The notes under the pieces were generated by a model. The model did not search any database and had not been told where the DNA came from. It worked only from the letters and a program-made list of their open reading frames with translations. Shown here in pieces: positions 10,760 to 12,500 of a DNA stretch of 12,500 bases. The DNA comes from Halocaridina rubra. Its lineage: Eukaryota > Arthropoda > Malacostraca > Decapoda > Atyidae. The translations under genes and the position numbers were made by a program. Position 1 is the first letter of the stretch; each line of letters begins with the position of its first letter. The stretch spans positions 5,001 to 17,500 of the forward strand of contig JAXCGZ010019486.1 in assembly GCA_037179515.1 (NCBI GenBank). The letters are read 5' to 3'.

Positions 10760-11660
10760 GAAATTTTTCTTCCTTTCTTCATTTCTATCCTCATTTAACC
10801 TTCTAGTTTTTTTGAAAAATTGCTTTTACCCTTTCCATCTATTCCTGTGTTCTTTATCGTCTAATGAACACTTTTTTTTATTTATGGACAGTCTTTTAGG
10901 CTTTTTTTTCAATAACAGTATTTCTCTACATGTACCCCCTCTCTCAAAGGTTACTTTTGTTGGTCTTTGCTTTCCCTCCCTAGAATATTTACCTAGTTGG
11001 TGAATGTTTACATTATCATCAGGACCACATACTTCTCCAAGCTTTCTTATCAGATTCTCCCCTACCATGTTGGCTCCTGGGATTCGCTTATGCCTGAGAT
11101 TACCACTGTCTTCTCTTTGTCAAGAGCCTGTTTAATCAGTGGATTTACCCTTTCCATCAAAACATCTTTATTTTATTTTCTATCACCATTTCTTTATAGT
11201 CAACTGTTTGTGTGTTTTTCAGTGCCATCACCTTCACAGCTTCTTTTACCGCCACTTTCTGCATTCGTGCATCAGCAAATTAAGTTCTCATAGCTTCATG
11301 TTCCGTATTCAACTCCTGAAACTCTTTTCTTAACTGGTCAGTGTTTTCCTTAATCTGGACATTCCAAGCTGCATTCTCGTCTCTCTCTGAAGAGGGCAGT
11401 GAACTAACATTTAATGCATTCAGGTTGTCATTCAACTGTTTGTTGTTATCTTCTTGTTTAGAAATTCTGGTTTCTAGGTCACTCTTTTCCCCTTCCAGCT
11501 TTTTCATTCTTTTTTTCTCGTTGTTTTTTCTCTTGCCCTTGTGCTTTATTTGCTTCCTCCAAAAATTTATTTTTTTCTCTGACTGTTTCATTCTCTTTCA
11601 TTTATCTGCCAATGTTCCAAATTTTCTCATCAAGGTTTATAACCATTGTCTCTGATTCCT
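10760..11660 (-). pseudogene. CR1-like ORF1 protein (coiled coil and second domain, broken)
   Basis: The N-terminal part (11591-11280) is a 103-codon frame rich in Lys, Glu, Asn and Gln (KRMKKLEGEKSDLETRI, then LRKEFQELNTEHEAM). It looks like a coiled coil, as in ORF1 proteins that trimerise and bind element RNA. After a stop near 11280 and shifts, a second segment (11068-10826) reads ENLIRKLGEVCGPDDNVNI and LGKYSREGKQRPTKVTFERG. It resembles the RNA-binding domain (xRxGK...RPxxVxF) of CR1-like ORF1. The basic tail is degraded. The order coiled coil, RNA-binding domain, endonuclease supports one element. Start unclear; Gly-rich codons (GGA repeats, 11692-11706) lie just upstream. Confidence 0.7.
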
Positions 11661-11760
11661 TGACTTTTTACTTTAATCTCCTAACACCCACTCCTCCTCC
11701 TCCTCCTACATCCCGCAGAGAGTCCCTACCACCCCTCCCTCGACCATTGGATGGAGGAGT

Positions 11761-12500
11761 TAGGGACAGAGATGGCCTCAATTGGATGTTTTCCCTCTCA
11801 CAGAATATATATAGAGAGAAAGAACAAAAAGAGAGGGAAAAGTTTCAATTTAATCTTTACACAGAGTTTCTATATATGAGTACCATTTTTTTACTCAGTT
11901 CATATCTTTACTAATAACACACATCCTAACTTAAAATTTGATTTGGTAATTTGAGAAGGAAAGAAAATGCAAAAAAATGTCCTCTTGAAGGAAAATTCGA
12001 ATTTGTATCTGAGGAGACACCCACTTGTTTCTGCTATATAGTCTTCTTAACGGCTAAAACTTTTCATTTCAGAGAAAAAACATAATCACTGTTCACCAAG
12101 GTATGCTATCACAGGATCAGACTTAAAATCTACCTAAATTAATAAAAAAAAAAATAGAAGAGGACAAAGCAAACAGAAAAAGTAAGACAGCTGTGCTACT
12201 TGGCAGCTTAACTCAGTACTGTTGACAGGTGTATTTTCGTATTTATTCAATTATTCAATTATTTCATGTAACAAACTAACTATCAAGCTAATCTAAATGG
12301 GAAGGATATTGATTTTAACGATATATAGAGCCACGGGACCAGGTAAATTGCTGTAAGAGCTCTCCCCAATTTATACAAAAAATTAGGAATTGTGATGAGA
12401 TGACTTCGTCTCTGACAACTCTTTGAAACTTCCCTCAAGGAAGGACAGGACAGCTTCTTCTTTTTTCCCTCTCAAAATCATTCCCAATATTTCCTTAAAC
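11761..12500. other. AT-rich terminal spacer
   Basis: No recognisable gene, element or motif. The plus-strand frame ending near 11914 reads through the reverse of the CR1-like 5' end and has no coding character. I see nothing further. Confidence 0.6.

Larger units (their letters stand above)
7988..11760 (-). mobile_element. CR1-like non-LTR retrotransposon, long but decayed copy
   Basis: Reading leftward from about 11760, the segment shows an ORF1-type protein (coiled coil plus basic second domain), an endonuclease, a reverse transcriptase, and a short-tandem-repeat 3' end at 7988-8015. The order and the terminal repeat are those of CR1-clade elements. About 3.8 kb is present. The right (5') boundary is uncertain, and several internal deletions and frameshifts are visible. 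Confidence 0.85.

Noticed and set aside
10671..11655. Plus-strand Phe/Leu/Ser-rich frames resembling membrane proteins
   Set aside because: They are the antisense of the A-rich CR1-like ORF1. The hydrophobic look comes from T-rich codons.

Overview
This window looks like non-genic, repeat-dominated DNA from an animal genome, most likely an arthropod and possibly a decapod crustacean. The taxon is an inference. It rests on the very long pure dinucleotide tracts and on the mix of decayed non-LTR retrotransposons (Jockey-like, CR1-like, RTE-like), which resemble families I remember from shrimp and crab genomes. I see no intact host gene, rRNA, tRNA, CRISPR array or bacterial-style operon. Every stretch of protein-like sequence I can assign belongs to a broken retrotransposon.

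Layout. Positions 1-780 (minus) hold the 5' part of a Jockey-like element (endonuclease domain), which runs off the left edge. A compound microsatellite, (TA)30 then (GT)124, fills 1060-1367. AT-rich spacer follows, with two short minus-strand RTE-like C-terminal fragments (about 2120-2265 and 2850-3155). A GT-rich low-complexity patch with a 92-bp-offset duplication lies at 3553-3765. From 3836 to 7041 (plus) there is a 5'-truncated Jockey-like element of the same type as the one at the left edge. It is split by a second, different Jockey-like element (3946-5878), and an 11-bp target-site duplication (3935-3945 and 5879-5889) marks the insertion. The outer element's reading frame resumes at the same codons on the far side, and it ends in a short poly-A at about 7033-7041.

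After an AT-rich spacer, 7682-7982 is a second compound microsatellite with (AC)47 and (TG)47 arms around (CATA)6 and (AT)33. Directly beside it, a two-copy 14-bp repeat (7988-8015) marks the 3' end of a long minus-strand CR1-like element. This element reads leftward from ORF1 (coiled coil plus a second domain, about 10760-11600) through the endonuclease (up to 10683) and the reverse transcriptase (about 8079-9960). The last 700 bases (11800-12500) hold nothing I can identify.

None of the genes is likely to act. Catalytic motifs are mutated (FDND and FADE in place of FADD-type motifs, and Glu to Gln in the CR1 endonuclease), and frames are broken by stops, shifts and deletions. The most informative signal is the nested insertion, which gives a relative age order. 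I did not find an undescribed molecular system.
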